Positions 21,142 to 32,100 of a stretch of DNA of 64,000 nt are shown here, piece after piece (position 1 is the first letter of the stretch; the number at the start of each line of letters is the position of its first letter). The translations under genes were made by a program, and so were the position numbers. The notes below the pieces were generated by a model. It made no database searches, had not been told where the DNA came from, and saw only the letters and a list, made by a program, of their open reading frames with translations. Source of the stretch: Fragilariopsis cylindrus CCMP1102 (lineage: Eukaryota; Bacillariophyta; Bacillariophyceae; Bacillariales; Bacillariaceae); contig FMBT01000295.1 of NCBI GenBank assembly GCA_900095095.1, forward strand, positions 558,001 to 622,000. Reading direction: 5' to 3'.

Positions 21142-22462
21142 CTACTCCTTGGCTTTTCCATTACTGCTATCAATTTTTGGCCACCAAAGCGGTAAATATG
21201 GAAGAAACCGTAACGGATTAGAACCACTTGCTTCTCCAATCGATATCTTATTAATATGTTTCCAACCAGGATCAACATCATCATCATCATCTTCTACTCC
21301 ATCTTTTTTTGGTTTTCTTTTTTTGGTAGCAGGTGGTGTTAATAAACCAACTTTATCTAATCTCATTTGTGCTAATAGTACATTCGTTCCTTCTTCGGGT
21401 AATGCAACAATTTGTCCAATCGTTTTACCATCTGTTGTATCATATATTTTGTCACCAACTTTGTAGGTTGTTTGTATTTCATTGAATAATAATTCTGTTT
21501 GAGCTTGTAAAACATCCTCCTTCGTATTTGTATTATTTTCATTATTATCATCTACTTCTTCTTCTTCCTCAGCAACAACTGCAGGTAATCCGGACATACC
21601 AGCTATCATGGATGCGGCAACTGATGAAGATAATCGTGGTAATGGTGATAATGATAATGGGTTGTTGATGTTGCTACCGCCACTTTTACTACTACTACTA
21701 TTATTATCATTATTATTCGTGCTTGTGGAAGGCAATTCCTCTAGTAGTGCATCCTCTTCCTCTTTTATTTTCTGTTGCTGTTGGTATTGTTGTTTCTGAA
21801 TTTGTGATGCTATTAACCATGGTCGGGGAACTTGCATATTAATATTTGTGATCATGATTGGCATGATACGTTTCCGTACAGCACCTGTAAAGTGTACCCG
21901 TGCTGTTAATTCTTGACCTAAGTAACAACCTTTTGAAAATGAAACAGCATTTAAAAATTCTTGATTTGCTTCGGCTGCAACTTTTCCTTTTAATTCCATA
22001 CCTTCCGCAACACCAGCAAGTTTACGTATTAAATTATAGGTTCCTGGACACTTTCCAAAACCACCCTTGTCCATCATTTTTGTAAATTCTTCACCCTTGG
22101 ATGTCTCTAAGGATAAAATTCTCATCCCTAATGATGGATGACGTGGATCAACAGAGGCTAAATATCCGGGAGGTGTATTTCGTGAGTTTAATGTACCAAA
22201 AATAACATGTGATGACATACCAGATTTACCATTTGTTTCATCTTTTACTTTCACTTTAGTTCGTCTTAAAATAAATTGTTTCATATGTGCCAGTAATGGA
22301 TCAGCTGTCTCAGTTGGTACATCAATATAATAGTGTGTTTCATCGACTTTCCATAATAATGAATCTGTTAATATCCGACCCTTATTGTCAAGGAAACAGG
22401 CAGCTCGTAAATGGTCACTAAAATCAACACCAATATCTTCTTTTACTACTGCTGAATCAACA

Positions 22463-22494
<32 letters not shown>

Positions 22495-22737
22495 TTGATC
22501 TACTGCTACCGGTATTTGTTTCTCTATTTTCTCATCATCTTCTTCTTCTTCACGAGGTGGATTAGGTGGTTGTGTTAAATCACATGTTACTAATCCTTGA
22601 AGATATGCAGTAGCACCTTCTCCCTGTACAGATAAGATCCGACGTGTGTTAGGAGAAAAACTTTCATGACCACGTTTCCATAGACGTCCGAAATTCCCAG
22701 CCAATGTTGTCACAACTCTACTACTAGATGACGCCAT
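21142..22737 (-). CDS. IBA57/GcvT-like iron-sulfur cluster assembly factor
   Basis: The frame is open from 22857, but ATG at 22737 gives MASSSSRVVTTLAGNFGRLWKRG, a mitochondrial-type leader, and is preferred (531 residues). The GcvT-like core includes RRILSVQGEGATAYLQGLVT, then DHLRAACFLDNKGRILTD and YYIDVPTE, and the diagnostic K-G-C-Y-x-G-Q-E motif (codons 309-316 counted from 22857) followed by LTARVHFTGAVRKR. IBA57/CAF17 proteins help ISCA proteins build [4Fe-4S] clusters for mitochondrial enzymes such as aconitase and radical-SAM proteins. The C-terminal half carries VGDKIYDTTDGKTIGQI, typical of the GcvT C-terminal beta barrel. Asp, Glu, Gln, Asn and Ser runs split the conserved blocks and make it longer than the usual ~350 residues. 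Confidence 0.9.
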
Positions 22738-23077
22738 CTTTGATTTAATTTGAATTGAGTTGAATTCTTTATTATCTTTTTCTTGTTGTAACCGAATTGG
22801 TGTGTCTACTATGTTTGAGCACGTTAGCTTAAGATATCTTTTGCTGATTCGATTCATTCATTCCCCATTTTCAATAAAATTCACCTATCTTTTCATCGAT
22901 CTTTAAAATAATCTGTGTTCGTACAAAGTACGTGTGTCAGACGTGCTTGTGGATGTGTGGACAGACCTGGTACACGATTGAAATTACAAAATCCGATTGT
23001 CGGTTTGATGAGATCATAATATTATCTTCTGTTTTGAGGTGTACTTGTAAACAAAAACTGAAATAGACCTAGCAATC

Positions 23078-23475
23078 ATGTTGTTATGGTCGTCAATTTT
23101 TATCGTCACGTCCATCATTGCTTCAAATATGTCCAACAACAACAAACATCATAATGATCACAATAAAAGCAATATGAGACTTCTTCATCGTATCCAAGGT
23201 CTTGATGCATCACGACGACATCTAGATGTTGTTCAATATTATATCCCCGTATTATTGATCAATAATAAGAATGACAACAATAATGACGCAGCAATTGTTG
23301 TGGGTCATATACACTCTGATCTTGTGGAAACGATACGTCACAAACTTGATACTATGGATATGGAGGAGGGAGATAATAACAGAAATAATAATAGTAACGT
23401 GTATAGAAATTCATTTCTGTTTCCTTCACTGCTGTTGTTGCCAGCTACAACAACTTCGGCTGCTGCTGCTGCTAT

Positions 23476-23509
<34 letters not shown>

Positions 23510-24487
23510 CCGTCGTTGTCATCACTGACTCGTCGGAATCAATTTTTCGGACTAGTAGTCAATGACAAGGCAGCATCAGCGCCGACAACGACGACGAAGA
23601 AGTCGAGAATGACACAAAATAATGAATTAGTGGATGCAAGAAATGTAGTCTTTGAAAGATTTACCGATATGTTATTGGAATGTAATGTTATTTCAAAACG
23701 TCATACCGATATGTATCCTATCACCGACATCGGAACAAAATTATTTTCAGGAGAAGAAGAAAAAGGTGATGGAGAAAAAGAAACGATTCTTGCTACCGTC
23801 AATCGGATGGCTGCACCATTTCTTGGTATCACATCTGTAGGAGTACATTTACTTTGTTACGTCCGTGGTAACGGTGATGATGACAGTAGCGATGATGGTG
23901 ATAAGACGAGTAAAAACAATAACAATAACAATATCAATAACAATAATAATAACAGTAAGAGTAACAGTAACAATAACAAAAATATATCACTATGGCTTGC
24001 ACAACGTGCCGCTAACAAATCTCATCATCCATTATATTGGGATCCAACTGTTGCTGGTGGACAACCAGCAGATATAGGATTATTTCAAAATGTTATTAAG
24101 GAGGCTGGTGAGGAGGCAGGAATTGATCCTGAAGTGGTGACAAAGAATGCACTATCCACTGGATGTCTTTCACAAATGACCTGTAAACCGAATGATGGAA
24201 CATGTATGAAACAAAGTTTATATTATATCTGGGATATGGAAGTGGATCGTAAAACCTTCATTCCACATCCTGCTGATGGGGAGGTTGTACAATTTGAACT
24301 ATGTACTGCAAAGCAATTAGAATATGAGGTTCGATATGGTAATCGTTTACGTCCGGCTATGATTTTAGTCATTACTGACTTTTTAATTCGACATGGTATC
24401 ATAACACCCGATAATGAATCAGATTATTCAAAAATTATTGCAGCAATTCATCGAGAACGTCTCGTATTAGAATACGTTCCTCCTTAA
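23078..24487 (+). CDS. Nudix hydrolase with DUF4743-type N-terminal domain
   Basis: 469 residues, single exon. The C-terminal half matches the plant/fungal DUF4743-Nudix proteins related to the N-terminal part of yeast thiamine pyrophosphokinase Tnr3: LWLAQRAANKSHHPLYWDPT, then a Nudix box at about residues 327-349 reading GGQPADIG...KEAGEEAGI (Lys replaces the usual Arg before Glu; the metal-binding Glu residues are kept), then MKQSLYYIWDME and DGEVVQFELCT. Such enzymes hydrolyse damaged thiamine diphosphate forms or similar pyrophosphates, so that role is inferred. The N-terminal DUF4743 part is interrupted by long Asn/Asp and Ser runs. The first 20 residues are hydrophobic (LLWSSIFIVTSIIAS), possibly a signal peptide. 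It is divergent from the IBA57-like gene with 340 bases between the ATGs. Confidence 0.85.
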
Positions 24488-25121
24488 AACAAGATATTAA
24501 AAGATGAAAGTTCGGCATTAGCCACAACGATAGTATTCGGCTACAATGCCACTATGAAACTACCCTCAGCAAAACAAAACATTCGTTAAACTACTACTGC
24601 TAGACGCAGAACTTCTATGCCTGCTGAAAGTACTTCGAGTAGACCAATTACTACTGTTACTGATCAAACCACCACAACCAGCATAGATATCGCGTCCATC
24701 ACGAGATAATAAGATACGAGAAACAAGAAATCAAAGAGAGAGTCAAAAATTGGTGCTACCGGTGGCGATGCTGCTGATGACGATGGTGATGATGACGACG
24801 ATAATCTGTCACCGAGCAGAGCATGCAAAGTGTCAAGAACAAGAACAACACATTCAACGTAACACTCGCACTCGCACTCCAAATTCAAAATCCAAGAAGA
24901 AACTATCGTCATAATTATTATAGTGGAATAAATAGCTTAATATACTGTAAACAAATAGTAGTAATAATAATATCATTTAAAGATAGAAGAATTGAACAAA
25001 TAGATAAATTAACCAATCAAGAAAGAGGTAGTGCTAGAATACAACTGACTGTAAAAAAAAGACTACGATTGGATAAGAGTAGTCGAGATCAAGTGAAGGT
25101 CAAAGTGAAGGTCAAGTCAAG
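24488..25121. other. Convergent intergenic region
   Basis: Between the Nudix gene (+) and the dioxygenase-like gene (-). GATGAC trinucleotide runs near 24770-24800 and a CAAGT pentanucleotide run at its right edge. Frames here are short and low-complexity. Confidence 0.5.
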
Positions 25122-26285
25122 TCAAGTCAAGTCAGTTGTTTCTGATGATATCGATCGTCCCCAAAACATTTTTTGTGTTTGTTGTGTATTACAAAAATTA
25201 GATCGTCTTGAAAAAGTTAATACAGCAACCAATCTGTTACGATTACCATTAACTTTTGTTACTCTGTGAAGTGATTTAGATCCTGCTAATACTAATAATG
25301 TACCAGGACGAAAATCTAATGTATGTAATTTTGGTGGTGGTAGTGGAGGGTTGTCGTTGTCGTGGTTGTTCTCGTTCTCGTGTTCAGCAAATAGTTTAGC
25401 TGTTTTCTTTGTTGTGCTACATGTACCATTTTTGTCTTTACTGGAATCATTATCATTTGCATTAACATTTGCACTATTATTATTGTAGTCAATATATTAT
25501 TCACGAAATGCATCTGCTGTGCGTTCCAATGAAAGATTGAGATCATTGTTATTCTTTGTTCGAATAGGATCAGTATATTGAAATAAACCTGATTCTTTAT
25601 CGGATGCATCTTGGATCATAAGTGTAACAGAAAATTCAGATTCATCATAATGAAATCCATGATAATAATCTGGTCTAAATACATTCACAGAACAACACCC
25701 TAATGGATCATTTGATAGATATAATTTATTACTGTTATCATTGTCTTCTTCTTGATTATTATTACCATTAACAATTGATGATACCATATGTAATAATCTT
25801 GGATCATTATATAATTGTTTTAAAATAGAATTATTTGATAATTCATCATATGCTGTTGATGCAACAATTGTATGTGTTTTGTGATTATAGATTGAATTAG
25901 ATGGATATTTTATGGAGTTAATATCACGTAAGTATGGTGTATGGGTTGTATTTGTTGTATACGCTTGATCTTCTAATTTTGCACTACCGGAAGACATTTC
26001 TTTTACAATTTCATTAATTGCATCAATTGTTATAAAATTCGGAAATATCGCTGCACCGTGATTTTGTAATGCAGCCCTAGCTCTATTAATTTCAATTTCT
26101 CTATCTTCTAATGACCAGTTGTTGCAACAAGGAGTAGTAGCTTCATCGTTTGTACTTGCAGCCTGCTCAATATTTTTGCTTAAATTTGACGTCGATGTTG
26201 TCAACGAAGACGACGTTGTCGGAGTCGCTAACCATGGATATTGCTCTTCGTTTATGATCATCATACTTTTTATCATCGACATCAA
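25122..26285 (-). CDS. 2OG-Fe(II) dioxygenase-like protein, interrupted by in-frame TAA
   Basis: From ATG at 26285 the frame reads 262 codons to a TAA at 25497-25499, then continues in the same frame to a TGA at 25122-25124. The upstream part has ALQNHGAAIFPNFI and the iron-binding H-x-D in YHGFHYDESEFSVTLMIQ (about residues 211-213). The part after the TAA contains LDFRPGTLLVLAGSKSLHRV and RNRLVAVLTFSRR, which supply the distal His (about 340) and the 2-oxoglutarate-binding Arg. The fold is therefore complete only if the TAA is bypassed. A 69-base in-frame GT-AG segment (25436-25504, starting GTGAAT, ending AAAG) could be an intron that removes it; otherwise the gene is a recent nonsense allele or a sequence error. 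The substrate is unknown; prolyl-hydroxylase-like enzymes share this layout. Confidence 0.75.
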
Positions 26286-26847
26286 TTGTTAACAACAGTA
26301 CTGTTCTACTACGAGCCAAAAATAAGAACTAATTTGCTGGCTAGTTTGCTACTACAAAAAGAGCTAAAGTTCGTTTTGTTTAGAAAGAAGGGATCTTTTC
26401 CCGTCTACTGTATATTATTCGATTGTATTGAGTGAGTCGTAGTTTGTTACTATTAACTTAGTACTGTACATCGCGTGAGATAAATCAATTTCAATTTACG
26501 CGCAGAAAAATTAAAAATTTATAAACAAGTTCTGTGGTCCCGACTGAAAAGAAAAATATCAAATACCCCTAAGTAATCCACGATTAAGGCTTTTTTCCAC
26601 GCTATGAATCACCCACTCAAAAAAGCACAGCCGCACGACCCATGAATTCTTTTTATCAGAATTGACTCAGAATGCTGTTCTGTGCAAACAAAAAATTGGA
26701 TCGTATGAAAGAAATAATGCTCGTCGCGAAAGACACGAATGATTCGACTATTCATGTATCGACGAAGGATACCAATTCCACTGACATAAAATAAAAATAA
26801 AACAAGATAATATAATATAAGATAAGATAGACATAACAGTTAAAATC
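26286..26847. other. Divergent intergenic region
   Basis: Between the dioxygenase-like gene (-) and the CRAL-TRIO gene (+). No gene or strong repeat; the last 80 bases are A-rich leader-like sequence with ATAAAATAAGAT-type repeats. Confidence 0.5.
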
Positions 26848-27876
26848 ATGGCAATCAATACATCACTAATTCCTGCTTCGAATAGGAACATGATAAAAGG
26901 CAAAAATTACCATCACCAACAACGGCGTTCTTGTTCGAAAAGGAAGTCTATGTGCAACTATGAGAATGATATCGGCGACGATAACACCACAACATCATCT
27001 TATGAACTGTGTGATATGAATTCAAAAATTAATTTTATTATGTCAAGACTCAGCGCACAAGAATTAGAAACGGCAGCTCGGTCATCATCGTATGCATATC
27101 TGAAGAATCCGGTACCGTCTCAACGGAATCAGTTTGCTCGACGAATTGTTCAAAAATATTTAGAATCAAAAAATGGTGATGTTGACGTTGCCCTAGAAAA
27201 GGTTAAGAATGCATTAAGATTTCGTCAGGGAATCCAAATCGATGATCTTATTACTGCATTTGATGATAACACAGTTGAAAACGACGAAGACGGCGATGAG
27301 AATAATTCCACAGCAGAAATACTGAAAAAGCATTTGTCATCCAAAAAATACTACGTACAAGGCTACGACAAATATGGACGATCTACCCTTTATTTTATTC
27401 CACGACTTGTTAGTGAGTACGACCTAGAATGGACGTTAAAGGAAGCAATCTATTCAATCGAACGTGCAATTGCCTGTAGTCGATCTGAAGATGGAACAAG
27501 TACTATAAATGCCGTCGTTGACTTTTCAGGCTTTTCTCTTTCTCAACATTCACCGCCATTGGAAATTGGTAAACAATTTTTGACTACATTACGTAGTCAC
27601 TATGCTGGTCATATTAATCGAATATATTTCATTAATACGCCCTTCAGTTTTTCATTTTTATGGAATATATTTTCACCTTTCATCGGAACCAATACACGAG
27701 ATAAGATCCTAATTGTTAACGATACACAAAGTAAAAGAAGAGACGTCCTGGATCTATATGATCTCGAAGAGGTTCCATCTTGGCTTGTTCCTGGTGGAGA
27801 AAATAATCGTCCACTTGATGTTGATGAATACCTTTATGAATTGTCGTTTGACACAGCATTCAATAACCAATCATAG
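26848..27876 (+). CDS. CRAL-TRIO (Sec14-like) lipid-binding protein
   Basis: 342 residues, single exon. The N-terminal CRAL-TRIO-N-like helix region is visible as RRIVQKYLESKNGDVDVALEK followed by ALRFRQG. The lipid-binding domain then runs from about residue 165 to 325: YYVQGYDKYGRSTLYFIPRL, AVVDFSGFSLSQ, HINRIYFINTPFSFSFLW and a KILIVND strand. These are the standard Sec14 landmarks (GxDKxGRP-like, D-x-x-G, and the INxPxxF-x-x-x-W block). Such proteins bind or exchange phosphatidylinositol, phosphatidylcholine or other hydrophobic ligands in the cytosol. The length is close to the usual single-domain form. The acidic insertion after IDDLITAFDD is low-complexity. No targeting signal is seen. 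Confidence 0.9.
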   Translation: MAINTSLIPASNRNMIKGKNYHHQQRRSCSKRKSMCNYENDIGDDNTTTSSYELCDMNSKINFIMSRLSAQELETAARSSSYAYLKNPVPSQRNQFARRIVQKYLESKNGDVDVALEKVKNALRFRQGIQIDDLITAFDDNTVENDEDGDENNSTAEILKKHLSSKKYYVQGYDKYGRSTLYFIPRLVSEYDLEWTLKEAIYSIERAIACSRSEDGTSTINAVVDFSGFSLSQHSPPLEIGKQFLTTLRSHYAGHINRIYFINTPFSFSFLWNIFSPFIGTNTRDKILIVNDTQSKRRDVLDLYDLEEVPSWLVPGGENNRPLDVDEYLYELSFDTAFNNQS

Positions 27877-29139
27877 AGAGTAATTTAAAATTAAACAAAT
27901 AAAAACTTTTAGATCAAAAATACAGATAGGAAAATATATCAAACTATGCTATAATTTAATAGAAGCGGTTAAGTAATTCAAAGTTATACTAGTAAATGAA
28001 TGTCAGACAGTCACTGTTCATACTTTGCCAGTATGGAACAAACGCTATCCTAGAATGAATATTGTTGTAAAAGTTTATTCTTTTTATGTGTTTGAATTTT
28101 TAACATCAAACACTTTGTACTTGTGCTATAATATAAATTCTGACAAGAATTTGATCTCAAATACAAATACCACATTGTATGACAAACAGTGATAATATCT
28201 TTTCTGTGCCTCTCTGTGTTGTCAGTGAATTAAATACTCCTGCTGTTGTATTTAGAAATGAAAAGAACCTATTTATACAGGATGAGAGCCATCTATGATG
28301 CTGCTTGTCAACACTTTCCTACACTTATGATCACTATATTATACACAGTACTCATTGCAATAGTAAATCTTTCAAAAATATCACAGATTATAATATGTAT
28401 ATATACTGGTGTTAAGTAGTTATTGTAGCTTACAGCATATGGGTCTAATAGACAACAATGTACGACAGCAGTTGAGCTAGTAAACCATAAATAGCGGTAG
28501 AATTCGAGTCGTCGTCTCCACTCGACCCAGTCCTCAGTCGACTCGACTCACTCGAGTTTCGTGTTTGGTTCATTCGTTCGCTTTTTGGGTTCGTTGTTTC
28601 TTCATTCTAGGTCATACTAATTTGTTTTTGACAAAAACTGAAGTACTGCCCACTTACAAAGGCTTATTATTTGGTTTTTAATCGCAGGAATTTTTTTCCT
28701 GACTCGAAATAGGAGGCATACAAAAAACCCATTTATTTTATTCAATTCCTATGGAATGATCGTGTCCGCGACGAAAAAAACTTATGTACACAAAAGTCTC
28801 ACTAGTACACTACAATTTGTTTCTTCCATATATTTTGGTAGCGTCAAAAAGTAGGTGTTGAAGTAGTTGTTGAAGTAGGTGTTGTGAATACCTTCGAAGA
28901 CATCGAAGTCGGCGAAGCACCACAAAAAGTTAGGCCCGATCAAAGACAACAACAATCAACTGACATATAGTAAAATCTTTAGCGTCTCCCGGGTAGACCA
29001 ATCGATTCAATGCTCTAGCAGTAGTAGATTGATTATACTACAGTTCGAAGAAGAATATAACGTGGGTAGGTGGTGTTATAAAGAATATCCGCTCCCAAGA
29101 TATTATATAACATATTATTATCGTAATAGTGAATTGACA
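27877..29139. other. Long intergenic region, no supported gene
   Basis: About 1.26 kb with no frame of note. Contains a cluster of ACTCG/CGAGT boxes at about 28503-28560 and a small hairpin CAGGAA-TTTTT-TTCCTG near 28686. It may include 5' UTR, promoter, or an undetected short exon encoding a signal peptide for the next gene. Confidence 0.55.
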
Positions 29140-32100
29140 ATGAACGAAGGTAGTGTCCATCACGACGATCAGGGGAACAGCGATGATGAATCAGAATCAG
29201 AATCATCGTCGAGTGATGTTGATACTGGTGGTACAGACAACGAGATCGAGATCGAAATCGATAATGAGATCGAGATCGATATCGAAGACGATCAGGAACG
29301 TAATTTGCTAGTAACAAAGATAAGTGATACAGTATGCAGCTTAACAACATCGCTTGAAACAGAATATAAAGGATATGATACAACATCATCGGGGATTATG
29401 TTTTCAATTGAACCTATATTAGATCCGATTGAATTATTAACAATCGAATTTCAAGCCAACGATCAGATAACATCAGGCTCATCATCAGCAACATACTCAG
29501 AAAGAGTACAAGTATATTATCGAATGGGAAGTTTTTTAGATGTTACTGATGATCCATCTCAATGGACTTTAATAGCAGATACATATGCACATCTTATGAT
29601 AACATCATCATCATCATCGTCGAGTACTGCGATTATTCCAGTAAATGAATTCGAATCGGTTATTTTAAAAGAAGGAGAAGTTTACTCTATTTATATACAT
29701 CTTCCAATGTCATCAACGTCAACGTCATCGTCGTCATCATTTATGAAAATAAAACCATCTGATCTAGATGTTGGTGCAATATCTGCTGAAAATGATACAA
29801 TAGAAATTCAAACAGGTGTTAGTTTAGGCGATGATGGAGGAACAGCAGCATCAACACAATTATTCCCATCATCATTTAAGGAAGCTGCTGATTTTAATGG
29901 TGTAATTCACTATGAAGTTGTACAATTATGTGAGGATATAATGTCCATAGAAGATGTATCACAAATGATATTTTATTTTGGTATCAATAATGAACCAACT
30001 GATGTAGTACTTGCTGCATTATCAGATGCAGTCGTTGAGACACTAACAGAATTATTAGTATCAAATGACAATCTTGCTAGTGATTATAGTTTAGAAATTG
30101 AAGGTACCAAATCAAAATTTCAAGGTTCAAAGATAGAAAAATGTCCAGTATCATATACAACATGTTCATTAATATCAACAACAGTGTGGTTTAAATATAT
30201 AGAAGCAATGGTACCAAATTTTAGCATAATTGAAATGGAAATATTAAGTGAAGGGAAACAAATTAATGATACGGTATCATCGTATATGGCACCGGTAGCA
30301 GAAACTGTATATATCGATCCACCATTATCAAAGTTAGAATTCATTATTACATTAATGGGTGTCCAGCCACCTGAAACTAAAATGAATGACGTTCAAAAAC
30401 GATATTTTCAAGATGTTACATTACAATTTCTACAAGAATTTACTGGTAATACTGGTTCATCATCAGTACTGTCAGTTCTTACTGTTACTGTTTTGGATGA
30501 TATTCCTCAAACATTCGTTGAAGAGGATGAGGAAAGGAAACTTGCTTTCTTTCCATCTTTCTTCTCCTATCACTATAGTAGTAATTTTGTTTCGAGAAGG
30601 ACGCCAACACCGACAACAATAAACGTAACAAAATCCTTACGAAAAGGACGACGACGTAGACTTCAAGTAAAAGACAATGATATTGTTAGTACTACTGTCG
30701 GTAGGACACAAATTATAACAGAAATTGCTGCTGAAGGTACAATACAAGATCTACGATCAACAGTTCTTGCAAGTATTGGGAATAATCCAGATAGATATTT
30801 AAATGCCTTAATCACACAACAGATGAGACCAGGAGAAATCAATATTGATGCTGAACAAGAAGGAAATATTTATGATGGAGACTACTTTTCTGGTGTGAAT
30901 GGAGCTTTAGTTAAAATCAATCCGGTATCATCATCGGGTGGTGGTACTGTCGGAAGCATTGATACTGGAGAAGGTAAACCATCTGGTGAAAATGGAAATG
31001 GCACATCGCCGCCATACGGCGCTACTGCTGGAGGTCGGGGGTCTATAGGGTTACTAGTATGCATACTACTGATCGTCGCGTCACTTTTGTGGATATTATA
31101 TAGAGTATATAGGGATTGTTTCTATTCCCCACCACTACGTGTGCCGAACTTAAATGATGACGGAGAGGAAAAAAAGGAACCAACGATGGTACAACGCCTT
31201 ATAAGTAGAATACCGAAAATTAATGGATTGAGGAGACCTTCTAATGTGACTACACCCCAGTTTTCTTTTGTAGGGGTTAGCGATCCTAAAGATCCGGAGA
31301 GTGTCCATTCTTCCTACAACTTTGACGACAGTGATTCTGGTTCTGATTTAGAATCTGATTTAGAATCTTGTAGCACAGAAGAAGAGGAGGTAGAATTAAG
31401 GGACGCTGTCACACGTATACGTCAGAAAGAAAGCGAAAGTAGTAGCAGCAAGAATTCGAGTTCAGATTCGGATTCGGATTCGGACTCGTCTCAAAACGAA
31501 ATCAACCAACGATCGCGTTCGGTTGCGAAGCAGAAAGTGAGGAGGCTGCCAATGCATCAAGTTCCGAAACAGAACAACAAGAGTCCGATGGCGGAAAACG
31601 GCACATCGAAAAAAGCGAAGGAAAACTCCCTAGCATCAGAAATGTCACCAAAGAGCGTTGTTTTTACGTCTGATTCAGACAAAGATCTGAGTGTTATTAC
31701 CAATACTGATTACACAGACGGTACAGGTAACAGAAAACTACAAAAACGCCCTCCTCGAGACCCATCGGATCATGGTAAAAAACGTGGAATCACTGCAAGT
31801 AAAAGTTTGCCGCTACAAACATTAAATCAGGATTGGACAACAAAAAAGAGAGATGTTAGTAGCAAATCTGCACACAGCACGCAATCAAACAATACTAGGA
31901 AATCGATAGATGCTGTGAAGAAGGCCGGAACTGCTAAAGGGAAAAAGAAAAACAAGACGGATAGATCTGCTAACAGTAACCATACAAAAGATTCGAAAAA
32001 CAAAGACTTCAAGAAACAATCATCAGATACAGGCTTAGGCAGTCGGAACAAGGAGAAAAAACGTGGCATTAAAGCAACTAAAAGCATGCCCATAGGCAGT

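Noticed and set aside
24823-25269. 148-codon plus-strand frame
   Set aside because: Overlaps the antisense of the dioxygenase C-terminus, which carries recognisable His/Arg motifs; this frame is low-complexity Lys/Val/Gln.
25474-25504. 31-base GT-AG segment around the in-frame TAA
   Set aside because: Too short for an intron and it would break the downstream frame; the 69-base alternative keeps the frame.
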